Source: Candidatus Ferrigenium bremense
GTDB taxonomy: Bacteria; Pseudomonadota; Gammaproteobacteria; Burkholderiales; Gallionellaceae
Assembly: GCA_019449635.1 (NCBI GenBank)
Contig: JAGRPI010000029.1
Location: forward strand, 1 to 62,258
Reading direction: 5' to 3'
Length of the DNA: 62,258 nucleotides
The first letter of the stretch is position 1, and each line of letters starts with the position of its first letter. A program made the translations under genes and the position numbers. Shown here piece by piece: positions 19,362 through 27,441 of this stretch. The notes under the pieces are model-generated. The model saw nothing but the letters and a program-made list of their open reading frames with translations. It searched no databases and had not been told where the DNA came from.

Positions 19362-20883
19362 TCAGGCTGGCACGGAATGACTCCAGCTCCCTGGACAATT
19401 CCTTGAAATCCGCGGAAGACGCCCAGAACATCCTGATTCGCTCGCGCTCCCGCTCGATACGGCCGCGCAGGCGCGGCTCCCGCTCCCTGGCCAGCCGTTG
19501 CGTCGTCCACAACCCGCCCATCCGGTGGTAACAATCGTTCTCGCGGCAGCCGGTAATGAATACGCCGTCAACCTGACGTTCATGCAGCGCATATTCGATA
19601 AAGGACGGCGGCAACATGGCCGTGCACGGCAAGCTCATGACGGCGACGCCTGCGCTGCGCAGCTTGCCGATGTCTGCCGCGTTGTCGCAGCCGAACACCA
19701 TGACCCGCGCATTGCCCTGCAGCTTTGCCAGTTCCCCCTTCATCGCGGCGCGCAGGCCGGCCATCGGCATGGAGGGCATTTCGATTCCGCTGACATAGCC
19801 GGCATCGCTCCTGAAAGGCGTCGAGGAAGGACATGCGCCAACGCAAATGCCGCAACTGACACAACGGTCCGCTATGACCACCGCTTCTTCCTGAAAATGC
19901 AGGCTATCGGTGCGCAGCCGCGTCACCACTGCCTCGTAGGGGCAATCGGCGACACAACGCCGGCATCCGTTGCAATTTTTCAGGCTGACCTCGGCAATCG
20001 GTATCGGCTTGCTTCTGGTCGGCAGCCACGGCAGTACGCCGAGCAGCAGGGTGATTCCGATGACCAGTGCCCATACCTGTCCTGCCGACCATATATCCAG
20101 CAGCGGATAAATAAACAGGTAGAACCAGTCGATGCCGATATTGCGCGGCTCGATCCCCATATCCACCGGCCCCTGGCTCAGCGCCGGCATGACCAATGCC
20201 AGCACCAGCATCGCCAGCAGCATCCCCAGCGCAAGACCGCGCCTTGGATTAACCACGGGATAACTGATGCGCATGATGTGCACCCAAAGGAAGAACAGGA
20301 TAATCAGCGGGATGGTTACATGGGCAAACGATATCAGCGAAAAGAACCGGTCATTGAGAACCTCCTGCGAGACAAAACCTTGCGCCATCGGCTCGCTGAA
20401 TATCGGCAGCCAGTCAAACCATTCCATGGCAGACACGGTGGAATATTGTGCCAGCGTGTCCCAGACCATCCAGTAACCGTTGGTGCCGGCGACATAGATC
20501 AGCCAGATCAGCGGTATGCCGCTGATCCAGGTAAACCAGCGCGCCCCGCTGTAGCGCCCCAAGATGAACTCCCGCAACAAGTGCAGCACCATTACCACCA
20601 CCAGCGCATCGGAGGCGTAGCGGTGCAGGCTGCGCATGATACCGCCGAGATACGGCTGATCGTGCGTGAGGGATTCGACTGATGGGTAGGATAACTCTAT
20701 GCCGGTCTTGTAGAAGGCATAAATATAGGCGCCGCTTACGACAACTATCCAGAAAAGATAGAATCCCAGCGCACCCAGATAGTAGAAGGGGTTAAGGTCG
20801 TTCCCGAAAATTTTATTCAAGATGCCTTCAATTCGCAGCAGCATCTTGTGAGAAAAGGACTTGGTGTGGCTGGATGTAGTCAA
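19345..20883 (-). CDS. Cytochrome b - 2x[4Fe-4S] - MvhD-like fusion protein
   Basis: Membrane redox protein of 512 aa. Residues 1-290 form a cytochrome b/b6 N-terminal domain with heme ligands H87, H101, H188 and H202 (two H-x13-H pairs, GIMRSLHRYASD). Residues 300-355 form a ferredoxin with C304/C307/C310/C314 and C341/C344/C347/C351. Residues 392-460 resemble the MvhD/FlpD hydrogenase Fe-S subunit domain, with C399, C420, C446 and C451 (FGCD, SLPC, ITGCRENDC). The rest is a basic helical tail. The cytochrome b C-terminal domain with a PEWY motif is absent. The family logic (Qmo/Hdr-like) suggests electron exchange between quinone and a soluble low-potential partner; direction and partner are unknown. 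Its cytochrome domain is a paralogue of the one at 23285. The last residues lie in the 27-bp repeat. Confidence 0.82.
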   Translation of the reverse strand: MTTSSHTKSFSHKMLLRIEGILNKIFGNDLNPFYYLGALGFYLFWIVVVSGAYIYAFYKTGIELSYPSVESLTHDQPYLGGIMRSLHRYASDALVVVMVLHLLREFILGRYSGARWFTWISGIPLIWLIYVAGTNGYWMVWDTLAQYSTVSAMEWFDWLPIFSEPMAQGFVSQEVLNDRFFSLISFAHVTIPLIILFFLWVHIMRISYPVVNPRRGLALGMLLAMLVLALVMPALSQGPVDMGIEPRNIGIDWFYLFIYPLLDIWSAGQVWALVIGITLLLGVLPWLPTRSKPIPIAEVSLKNCNGCRRCVADCPYEAVVTRLRTDSLHFQEEAVVIADRCVSCGICVGACPSSTPFRSDAGYVSGIEMPSMPMAGLRAAMKGELAKLQGNARVMVFGCDNAADIGKLRSAGVAVMSLPCTAMLPPSFIEYALHERQVDGVFITGCRENDCYHRMGGLWTTQRLAREREPRLRGRIERERERIRMFWASSADFKELSRELESFRASLKKLPQ

Positions 20884-20998
20884 GGGGGGAGCGGCCTTAT
20901 TATCAATACAATTTGCAATATACCTAAAAACGGCTAGTTAAATTCATCTGCTCAAAGTGTGACAGCATAATATAATGGAAGGGTAGTAAAATATTATC

Positions 20999-21003
20999 GG
21001 AGG
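20999..21003 (+). promoter_or_regulatory. Shine-Dalgarno that questions the start of the 68-residue ORF
   Basis: GGAGG ends only 1 nt before ATG 21005 but 7 nt before the in-frame TTG 21011, so TTG may be the true start. A TATAAT at 20971-20976 is a plausible -10 on this strand. Confidence 0.5.
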
Positions 21004-21004
21004 A

Positions 21005-21211
21005 ATGAACTTGGAAGTTATTTATTACACGCTGGTGGCTGCTGGCCTCTATTTCGCATCCGACTGGATACTCGACCGCTGGGAGGTTTCGCGAGGAGAG
21101 CGTTTCAAAAACCGCAGCATCATCTTTTTTGGCATCATCCTGATGCTGGCATTTGTCACTTTCAGCTTCATAAAATACGCTTTGCTTGTCTCAGAGTCAG
21201 CCTTCAAATAG
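21005..21211 (+). CDS. Small two-TM membrane protein, unknown
   Basis: A 68-aa product (66 aa from the TTG at 21011) with two hydrophobic helices, about residues 5-24 (VIYYTLVAAGLYFASDWILD) and about 39-61. They are separated by a charged loop RWEVSRGERFKNRS. I do not recognise the family. It is the only plus-strand gene inside the 19345-30205 redox block. It is divergent from the cytochrome b-MvhD gene and convergent with the heme-copper-like gene, so it could be a small accessory subunit. A good SD and a TATAAT upstream support expression. Confidence 0.6.
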   Translation: MNLEVIYYTLVAAGLYFASDWILDRWEVSRGERFKNRSIIFFGIILMLAFVTFSFIKYALLVSESAFK

Positions 21212-21264
21212 GTCATAGCGGGTGGCACAGGGGTTCGGCTGACCCCCGCGCGGCGCAAGAAGGC

Positions 21265-21297
21265 CAAGCAGTGATCTGCTGCTTGGCTAACCGCACA
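21265..21297. terminator. Stem-loop between convergent genes
   Basis: gccaagcag and ctgcttggc form a perfect 9-bp stem around tgatctg. There is no strong T-run, so only a weak or Rho-assisted terminator is suggested, serving the 68-residue gene and the gene ending at 21343. Confidence 0.45.
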
Positions 21298-21342
21298 GAA
21301 CCGGTGGCTGCATCCGGAGTAGAAAGTGTGGCGTGTACGTCC

Positions 21343-22761
21343 TTACGCCGGCCGGCGCATGGCTTTGAAGACCACCACCAGAAACATGATCCCGCCTATC
21401 ACGGCTATCAGCCCGCCCAGTCCCATCAATCCCATGCCTGCCGTCTGCGCAAAGCCGTGCAGCCCTTGTGCGGCTCCTGCAACCTTGCGTTGCACGCCAT
21501 ATCCGCCGGACCACAGTAACCCGATGATGTGGAGCAGTTGCCCCGTGCCGTAGATGTAGGACATCAAGGTGGCCCACTTCAGATCTGGCGTGCGGTAACC
21601 GAGGCGCGGCAGCAGATGAATGGCCAGTCCCATGAAGGCCAGGCTGATCGCCCCGCCGGTTCCGTGATAATGCGCGGTGATGATCGTGTTGCTGTCCCCG
21701 ATCATCAGGCTTATCCCCCCGCCAATCGCAAACAATACGATCGACGAAAGCAGCGCCGCACGCTGCGGTTTTGCCGCTGCCGGCAGGTTCTTCACCGCGC
21801 CGATACCATAAAGCACCGCCAAGCCAAGCGGCACGGGAGCAAAAGCGCCGCCCACTTTCATCAACTGGGTGAATTGCTCCATGTAGCTGCCCATGTCGCC
21901 GGCAAAGGACAGGTAAATGACGGGAGCATAGAATACCGGCAGCAGCCCCAGCACAAGCAAGGCTGACGCCAGCCGTGGGGTCAGCGGGATTTTTGCGCCG
22001 CAAGCATTTGCCAGCCACAACCAACCGGCCAGCATCAACAGCGAATAGGTGAACTGCAGCACATGGCCGCCACCCCAGAACAGAAGGTCGTAATACTGCG
22101 TGCTTTCAAAAACACCCTGCGGAATGATGTTGTACGACCAGCCAAAGGCGATCAGGGCAACCAGTGTGGCAATGGAAGCAGCATAAAAACCGATACGTAT
22201 CGAAGCTTCACCACCCCGCCACAAATCGGCAGAGGGTATCGCCACCAAGCTGCGCAATACCAGTATGGCTACTCCAATTGCGAAAATAGTCAACCCCGTG
22301 AAAAAGAAGGTACTTTGAATAACCGGAACATAATTGCTCATCAATGGCTTGCCGACGGCAATAAAGGGAGACAGGACAATCACGGCAGCCCCCACAGCAG
22401 CCAGCACCAGAGCAAGCCAGCCGATACCGATGAACCTGGATGACGAATTCAGGCTCCACAGCACCCCGGCGAATGCCATGAACCACAGCAGCACCGACAA
22501 ATCCACATGCACCACCAGCGCAGTATGGAAAAAATCAACCCAAGGGAAAATATCCTGTACGTAAGGGGTACGTGAAAGCACCAGGAGAATAGCAAACAGG
22601 CCGGCACCTACCAGCGATGCAATACCGAGCCACAACCAGCCGGAAGCCAGCTTGCGGCTGGCATCCGATGGCATAGAAAGGGCAAATCCACCTTTACATT
22701 TTTCCTCGCCAACAGCACCCGCAGCCTGTTCGCCCTCTACTTGCTGATATGTTGCACTCAT
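21343..22761 (-). CDS. Heme-copper oxidase-fold protein lacking CuB ligands
   Basis: Polytopic membrane protein of 472 aa in the heme-copper oxidase/NO reductase subunit I superfamily, clearly related to the NorY-like gene at 27442. Heme ligands are kept: H85 (HVDLSVLLWF) for the low-spin heme, and H364 and H366 (AHYH) in the TM10 position. H233 (GGGHVLQF) keeps the first CuB position, but residue +4, normally the cross-linked Tyr, is Phe237. There is no histidine at all between 234 and 363, so the paired CuB histidines are gone (YLSFAGD region). A normal binuclear O2/NO centre is therefore unlikely. It follows the 175-residue gene by 3 nt, in an operon with the cytochrome b-FNR fusion. Function is unknown; electron transfer or heme-only chemistry is possible. 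Confidence 0.8.
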   Translation of the reverse strand: MSATYQQVEGEQAAGAVGEEKCKGGFALSMPSDASRKLASGWLWLGIASLVGAGLFAILLVLSRTPYVQDIFPWVDFFHTALVVHVDLSVLLWFMAFAGVLWSLNSSSRFIGIGWLALVLAAVGAAVIVLSPFIAVGKPLMSNYVPVIQSTFFFTGLTIFAIGVAILVLRSLVAIPSADLWRGGEASIRIGFYAASIATLVALIAFGWSYNIIPQGVFESTQYYDLLFWGGGHVLQFTYSLLMLAGWLWLANACGAKIPLTPRLASALLVLGLLPVFYAPVIYLSFAGDMGSYMEQFTQLMKVGGAFAPVPLGLAVLYGIGAVKNLPAAAKPQRAALLSSIVLFAIGGGISLMIGDSNTIITAHYHGTGGAISLAFMGLAIHLLPRLGYRTPDLKWATLMSYIYGTGQLLHIIGLLWSGGYGVQRKVAGAAQGLHGFAQTAGMGLMGLGGLIAVIGGIMFLVVVFKAMRRPA

Positions 22762-22764
22762 TCG

Positions 22765-23292
22765 CTATCCCTGAGTTGTATTCTTGTTCTTGAAAATAAA
22801 TCCGCCGAGCTCTGACTTGAAATCAATCACCATAATACGCCCCGGCGCAAGGTTAACTGTCTCCTCGTGCACATAATTATAATCCTCTCCGGGATGATCT
22901 TTCAGGCGAGCCTTCAGAATATGGGTACCAGCCTTCACAGGAATGCGCCGGTAAATATTGGCATTGCTGCTGTGCGCCACCCCGGTCGGCCTCAATATCT
23001 CGTGATAGAGCCGTTTTCCGTCCAATTCCAGCTCAACCACCACATCGGAACGCCCGCGCGGGCATACCGTGGTACCCCCTTTACGCTGATATACAGGAAG
23101 CTTGGCCATCTCTTCCGGGGTACGTTCGCGACACTCTCCCGCATGCTGGCCGGCATGCTTGAAGCTCAGCTTGATCAGTGTCTCATCAGCTGGGAGGTGG
23201 GTATACTTCGGCAAAGTAGAGAAGTAGCCAATCACTCCGAAAAACAAAGCGTAAAACAATCCTTGGCCGATATATTGTAATGGCTTACTCAT
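22765..23292 (-). CDS. Single-TM periplasmic protein of unknown function
   Basis: A 175-aa product that I do not recognise. One N-terminal TM (about 8-24, LFYALFFGVIGYF) is followed by a mostly beta-looking extracytoplasmic domain. That domain has two cysteines (GECRERTPEE, TTVCPRGRSD) and a histidine-bearing KHAGQHAGEC. ATG 23292 overlaps the stop of the cytochrome b-FNR gene by 8 nt (ATGAGTAA). The end is 3 nt before the CuB-less heme-copper gene, so the three are one translational unit. Topology and place resemble a subunit II equivalent, which is inference. No CuA motif is present. Confidence 0.7.
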   Translation of the reverse strand: MSKPLQYIGQGLFYALFFGVIGYFSTLPKYTHLPADETLIKLSFKHAGQHAGECRERTPEEMAKLPVYQRKGGTTVCPRGRSDVVVELELDGKRLYHEILRPTGVAHSSNANIYRRIPVKAGTHILKARLKDHPGEDYNYVHEETVNLAPGRIMVIDFKSELGGFIFKNKNTTQG

Positions 23293-25222
23293 GTGTCACC
23301 CCCTCGGAGGATACGGATGCTTTCGCAACCGGAGCTATGTGGCAGGCAATCGAAAATGCATCCGAATAATACTGATCTTCCGGCAGCCCTCTGGCCATGA
23401 ATGGAGCGCGACCCACCGCGACCATCTCGGGCGAGCCGCATGCATAGACCTGATAACCGTCCAGATGCTGATGATCCTGCAGAATGGCCTCGTGAACCAG
23501 GCCGGTTCTGCCCTGCCAGCCATGTTCCGGCTTCGGCTCGGACAGAACCGGTATGAATTTGAAGTTCTCATGTTCCTGCTGCCATTTTTCAGGCAGGCTT
23601 GAGTATAGATCGGCTGGCGTTCTTGCCCCCCAATACAGCGTCATGGGACGTTTCAACCCGATCTTAAAGGCATGTTCCACCATACCCTTGATGGAGCCAA
23701 AACCACATCCCCCTGACATGAAGATGATGGGTTTGTCGCCTTCCTCATGCAGGAAGAAACTGCCGAGCGGGCCTTCTATTTGCAACACGTCGCCTTCTTT
23801 CATTCCATTGAAAACATGGCCGGTGAATTTGCCGCCCGGTACCAGACGAACATGCAGTTGCAGTTGATTGGACTCATGCGGAGCATTCGCGATGGAGTAG
23901 CTGCGCTTGGTGCCATCATCCAGCAGCACAGCAATATACTGTCCCGCGATGAAATTCATCTGTTCATCGCCTTCGGGGCGCAATTCAAGCAGCATCACTT
24001 CCGGCGCGGCCCGCTCCATTTTTTGAACACGGAACTTCATAGTCTTTATCGGGAATTTTCCCAGCTCATCGACCTCATGGCACTCTATCTCCAGATCAGA
24101 TAGCGGCTTGGCACAGCAAAACAAGGCCTTGCCATCTGCCTTTTCCGTGTCGGTGAGCACACCTTCCTGGTAAGTGCCATAATCAACCGTGCCTCTCAGT
24201 ATCTTGCCCTTGCAGGCGCCGCAAGCTCCGTCACGGCAAACATAGGGGAAATTCAAGCCCTGATGCAAAGCAGCCTCGAGTATGGTCTCGCCTTTTCTGG
24301 CAGTCACCATGCGCCCACAGGGAACCGTGGTGATCTCGAATTCGTCCTTGTTGCGTTTCACTCCGCCCACGAATGGCAGCAACAGAAGGAAACCGGTGAT
24401 GCCGCCAACCAGCATCCAGACCTTGGCTGGCCCCCAGGAATAGAGCAGCGGATAACTCCACAGATAGAACCAGTCCATATTCAAAACCGCTGGCGAAGAA
24501 TCCAGATCCGCGTGTCCCTGGCTTAATGCCGGCTTGATCAGCGCAAGTACGATCATAGCCAGAATCAATCCGATTGTAATTGCTCTGGGCGGGGATGTTT
24601 TAGCCTGCGGAACGCGTTGAGTATGTATCCAGATAAGGACAAAGGCACCCAGCGGAACACCCATATGAATAAGCGAAAGCAGAGAGAAGAAACGATCGTT
24701 TACGCTGCCCTGCTCCAGGAAATTACGCGCCAGAGGAACGCTGAATATCGGCAACACATCCAGCCATTCCGAAGTCGCCACAGCGGCAAACTGCGCCAGT
24801 TTATCCCAGGGCAGCCAGTAGCCATTTATACCCGCGATATAAATCAGCCATAGCACTGCAATACCCGTATACCATGAAAACCACCGGAAGCCCCGGTAGC
24901 GATCGAAGACAAAGTTACGCAGCAAGTGCAAGACACCGAACAATACCATCCCATCGGATGCATAACGATGCAGGCTGCGCAATATACCGCCGAAATACCA
25001 TTGCCCATGGGTTATCTGTTCCACTGAACTGTAGGCATCATTTACACCGGTATCGTAAAAAAAGTAGATATAAAAACCGCTGACAAAGATAATCCAGAAC
25101 ATCAAATAAGCAATCGCGCCCAGATAATAGAACGGGTTCAATGTTGGCCCAAAAACACCATTGAGCGCACTCTCTAGACGTAAAAAAATGCCTTGGCCAA
25201 CGCGATGTATTAGTTTAATCAC
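23285..25222 (-). CDS. Cytochrome b - [2Fe-2S] ferredoxin - FAD/NAD(P) reductase fusion
   Basis: A 645-aa product. The N-terminal cytochrome b domain (about 1-285) has ligands H85, H99, H186 and H200, with the same spacing and many identical blocks as the protein at 19345. A plant-type ferredoxin follows at about 293-385 (C329, C334, C337 and C369 or C370; CRDGACGACKGK). Next comes a ferredoxin-NAD(P)H reductase module with the FAD motif RSYSIANAP, the nucleotide motif SGGCGFGSIKG and YACGSPEMV. It can plausibly pass electrons between NAD(P)H and quinone or membrane hemes. The GTG at 25222 has AGGAG 6 nt upstream; a TTG at 25228 is in frame but overlaps the SD. It is the first gene of an overlapping three-gene unit. 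Confidence 0.85.
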   Translation of the reverse strand: MIKLIHRVGQGIFLRLESALNGVFGPTLNPFYYLGAIAYLMFWIIFVSGFYIYFFYDTGVNDAYSSVEQITHGQWYFGGILRSLHRYASDGMVLFGVLHLLRNFVFDRYRGFRWFSWYTGIAVLWLIYIAGINGYWLPWDKLAQFAAVATSEWLDVLPIFSVPLARNFLEQGSVNDRFFSLLSLIHMGVPLGAFVLIWIHTQRVPQAKTSPPRAITIGLILAMIVLALIKPALSQGHADLDSSPAVLNMDWFYLWSYPLLYSWGPAKVWMLVGGITGFLLLLPFVGGVKRNKDEFEITTVPCGRMVTARKGETILEAALHQGLNFPYVCRDGACGACKGKILRGTVDYGTYQEGVLTDTEKADGKALFCCAKPLSDLEIECHEVDELGKFPIKTMKFRVQKMERAAPEVMLLELRPEGDEQMNFIAGQYIAVLLDDGTKRSYSIANAPHESNQLQLHVRLVPGGKFTGHVFNGMKEGDVLQIEGPLGSFFLHEEGDKPIIFMSGGCGFGSIKGMVEHAFKIGLKRPMTLYWGARTPADLYSSLPEKWQQEHENFKFIPVLSEPKPEHGWQGRTGLVHEAILQDHQHLDGYQVYACGSPEMVAVGRAPFMARGLPEDQYYSDAFSIACHIAPVAKASVSSEGVTHE

Positions 25223-25289
25223 CGGCAACTCCTGGAAAATTCAATAAATATAAAAAATGTATTTGGTCGGAAAGAATATCCGGCTTACG

Positions 25290-26180
25290 TCAATCACGGG
25301 CCGGATGGTTACGCTTGGGGCTGCGGCGGTATTCGTACCAAATCCACCACAAAATGAGCATTGAAATAAGCACTCCAGCGCCCACCCCATAAAAGAAGCT
25401 GTAGGTTACTTTGTATTTTCCTGCCTTCGGATCGTAAACCGTGCAAAAGAGCTTTACCTTGTTCGACAATCCTGCAAGACCGGGTTCAGCCGTTTTAATG
25501 TTGTAGATCATCTCCCTCAATGGCTCGAGTAATGTCTTATTTTCAAATTCCTCTCCATAAATCTGACGGTAGACCTTACCCTGCCCATCAACAAAAGTTG
25601 TCTGTGTTATATGGTTAAAACCACCATCGTCGGTAGGCATGTAGACGAATCCCAAATCCTTGCTAAGTTTTTTGATTGTTTCCGGGTCAGCGCTGACAAA
25701 TTCCCATTTAGGCAGGTTCACCCCCATCCGCCTGGCAAAATCATCCATCGCTTCAGGTGTATCGTTTTCAGTGTCGAAACCAACCGTCAGCACACCAAAG
25801 TTCTCCGCACCCAGCGCATCCTGGGACGCCTTGAGCGCGCTCAAGTTACGCGTCGTAGTTGCACAGACAAACGGGCAATGGGTATAGATCATGCTTATGA
25901 CCAGCGGCTTGCCGCGGTAATCCGCCAAGCGCACCGTGCGTCCGCTACGGTCCAGAAAGGAGTAATCGCCAAGCCGATTGCCTATCGCAGCCTGACTTAT
26001 TCGCAGAGCTTCATTTTCGCTGAAAACTTGGGCAGGCGCCTCCGGTTGGACCTGTGTCTTTGCCGTCGATACTGTGGCTTTATATAGCTTTACACCGCCA
26101 ATATCGCGTTCTTGCGCCAGCGAAGGTAGGGCTGCAGACAGAAGAGCTGTATAGCTTAGTGCTAACAAACGAATACGCAT
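25290..26180 (-). CDS. SCO1/SenC copper chaperone
   Basis: Thioredoxin-fold, membrane-anchored copper chaperone that delivers Cu to CuA or CuB sites of terminal oxidases. The product has 296 aa with a signal peptide at 1-22. The copper motif CPFVC lies in the segment MIYTHCPFVCATTT, the distal histidine is in DDGGFNHITQT, and a C-terminal TM is at about 258-278 (VLISMLILWWIW). The C-terminal TM is an addition compared with short SCO proteins. It lies downstream of ctaB but past a strong terminator, so it likely has its own promoter. In Nitrosomonas a senC gene accompanies norSY, which fits this context. Confidence 0.92.
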   Translation of the reverse strand: MRIRLLALSYTALLSAALPSLAQERDIGGVKLYKATVSTAKTQVQPEAPAQVFSENEALRISQAAIGNRLGDYSFLDRSGRTVRLADYRGKPLVISMIYTHCPFVCATTTRNLSALKASQDALGAENFGVLTVGFDTENDTPEAMDDFARRMGVNLPKWEFVSADPETIKKLSKDLGFVYMPTDDGGFNHITQTTFVDGQGKVYRQIYGEEFENKTLLEPLREMIYNIKTAEPGLAGLSNKVKLFCTVYDPKAGKYKVTYSFFYGVGAGVLISMLILWWIWYEYRRSPKRNHPARD

Positions 26181-26219
26181 AATTTATGCTTTATTGTTCC
26201 GCTTTACTTCTTGGTGGAT

Positions 26220-26246
26220 TAAAAATACCCGAGTATTTTAATATGA
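26220..26246. promoter_or_regulatory. Palindrome upstream of the SCO gene, possible Rrf2/IscR-type operator
   Basis: aaaatac-N4-gtatttt at about 26223-26240 lies about 45 bp upstream of the SCO start. Read as atacccgagtattttaatat, its left half matches the betaproteobacterial IscR-like pattern ATA(C/T)(C/T)(C/T)GA well. The right half is weak. Inference only. Confidence 0.4.
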
Positions 26247-26292
26247 TATATCAAAAACGCAAGCTAAATTATATTTTGCTAATATACTTTTT

Positions 26293-26330
26293 TAAAAAAA
26301 ACCCGCCTGAATTTGCTCAGGCGGGTTTTT
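26293..26330. terminator. Strong bidirectional rho-independent terminator
   Basis: aacccgcctga and tcaggcgggtt form an 11-bp stem with a 6-nt loop. It is flanked by an A-run on one side and TTTTT on the other. It ends transcription from ctaB before the SCO gene. Confidence 0.92.
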
Positions 26331-26343
26331 GAAGCTATGAAGA

Positions 26344-27207
26344 TCAGGAACCGAAATTTACTTCCAGCATCAACGCTATCATCAATATGCCGAATTGCAC
26401 CAGCGATGCCACAAAATTAGCCATGGCCGCTTCCTTCGTTGGATTGCGCACCAGTTGCACGCTTTTGATTATGAAATAAATCCCTCCCAGCAATGCGCCC
26501 GTGAGATAAATCCAGCCTAAACCGTAAAGTCCCGGCAAAAGCGAAACTGCTACCAGCAGGAGAGTGTGTCCCAAGATAATGCGTGCTGCTTTCTTGTCGC
26601 CCTTTAACACCGGCAGCATCGGAACACCCGCTGCGGCATATTGATCGCGAATGACTATCGCCAGGCTCCAGAAGTGGGGGGGAGTCCACAGGAACAACAC
26701 CAATGCCAGCAGTCCGGGAAGCGGGCCAAAAGAGGGATCGACTGCCGCCGCACCGGCAAGCACCGCAAAGCTCCCCGCCAATCCGCCAAACACGATATTC
26801 AGCCAGGTACGTCGTTTAAGCCAGGCCGTATAAACGATGGCGTAGGTAAAAGCGCCGAGAAAAATATTCAGTGCCGTCATCGCATTGAATGCCAAGGCGG
26901 CGGCGGTTACCGCAACCGCCAGCATCAGCCCGATAATCACCAACCACTTGCGGCTATGCTGAAAATAACCATTCACGAAAGGACGGTTCGCTGTACGCGT
27001 CATTTTGATATCGATGTCACGTTCGAAGTATTGGTTGAAAGCCCCCGCAGCCGCGGAGGCCAGCATGACCGTCAGCGACAAGAACAGGACTTGCCAGCTT
27101 GTCAAAGCCTGCCCTGGCGTAATCGCCATGCCGCCCAGGGCCGCCAGGGTAATCACCACGCCTATGCGTAATTTGAAAAGATTAATACACTGTTTGACCA
27201 TCATCAT
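26344..27207 (-). CDS. ctaB: Protoheme IX farnesyltransferase (heme O synthase)
   Basis: UbiA-family prenyltransferase that adds a farnesyl group to heme b, giving heme O. The product has 287 aa and about nine TM segments. The two Asp-rich catalytic sites are visible as NQYFERDIDIKMTRTANRP (about 58-76) and a later aspartate at about 160-170 (DPSFGPLPG). Three ATGs open the frame (27207, 27204, 27201); the first is used. It lies behind the NorY-like gene and is followed by a strong terminator. Its presence suggests the adjacent oxidase or reductase uses heme O or A, or that it serves a second oxidase elsewhere. Confidence 0.93.
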   Translation of the reverse strand: MMMVKQCINLFKLRIGVVITLAALGGMAITPGQALTSWQVLFLSLTVMLASAAAGAFNQYFERDIDIKMTRTANRPFVNGYFQHSRKWLVIIGLMLAVAVTAAALAFNAMTALNIFLGAFTYAIVYTAWLKRRTWLNIVFGGLAGSFAVLAGAAAVDPSFGPLPGLLALVLFLWTPPHFWSLAIVIRDQYAAAGVPMLPVLKGDKKAARIILGHTLLLVAVSLLPGLYGLGWIYLTGALLGGIYFIIKSVQLVRNPTKEAAMANFVASLVQFGILMIALMLEVNFGS

Positions 27208-27274
27208 CTTTACGACCGTGCCCTTCCTCTCTCCGCTACCCAGGAGAAGGTATAGTTGATTTTCGGAACTTTTG

Positions 27275-27372
27275 AAACTTCTAACCTAAACCGTATAAAC
27301 CCGCAGAGTTTTCAACTGCACGCATGCACTCGGGGTTGTGCTTATTGGGCTTAGGTTAGAGGTTTCCCTCTA
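27275..27372. repeat. Inverted repeat in the gap between norY-like gene and ctaB
   Basis: cttctaacctaa (about 27278) is mirrored by ttaggttagagg (about 27351). It may be a stem in the readthrough RNA. No ORF is seen in 27208-27441. Confidence 0.5.
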
Positions 27373-27441
27373 ACTTGAATCTTGAGCTTTTACTACATGA
27401 GGGAAGAGTGCGTACGGCACCCCTCCCGTCATCTCATTTCT

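Noticed and set aside
21265-21297. Strong intrinsic terminator
   Set aside because: The stem is perfect but there is no U-tract on either strand, so it is kept only as a weak stem-loop.
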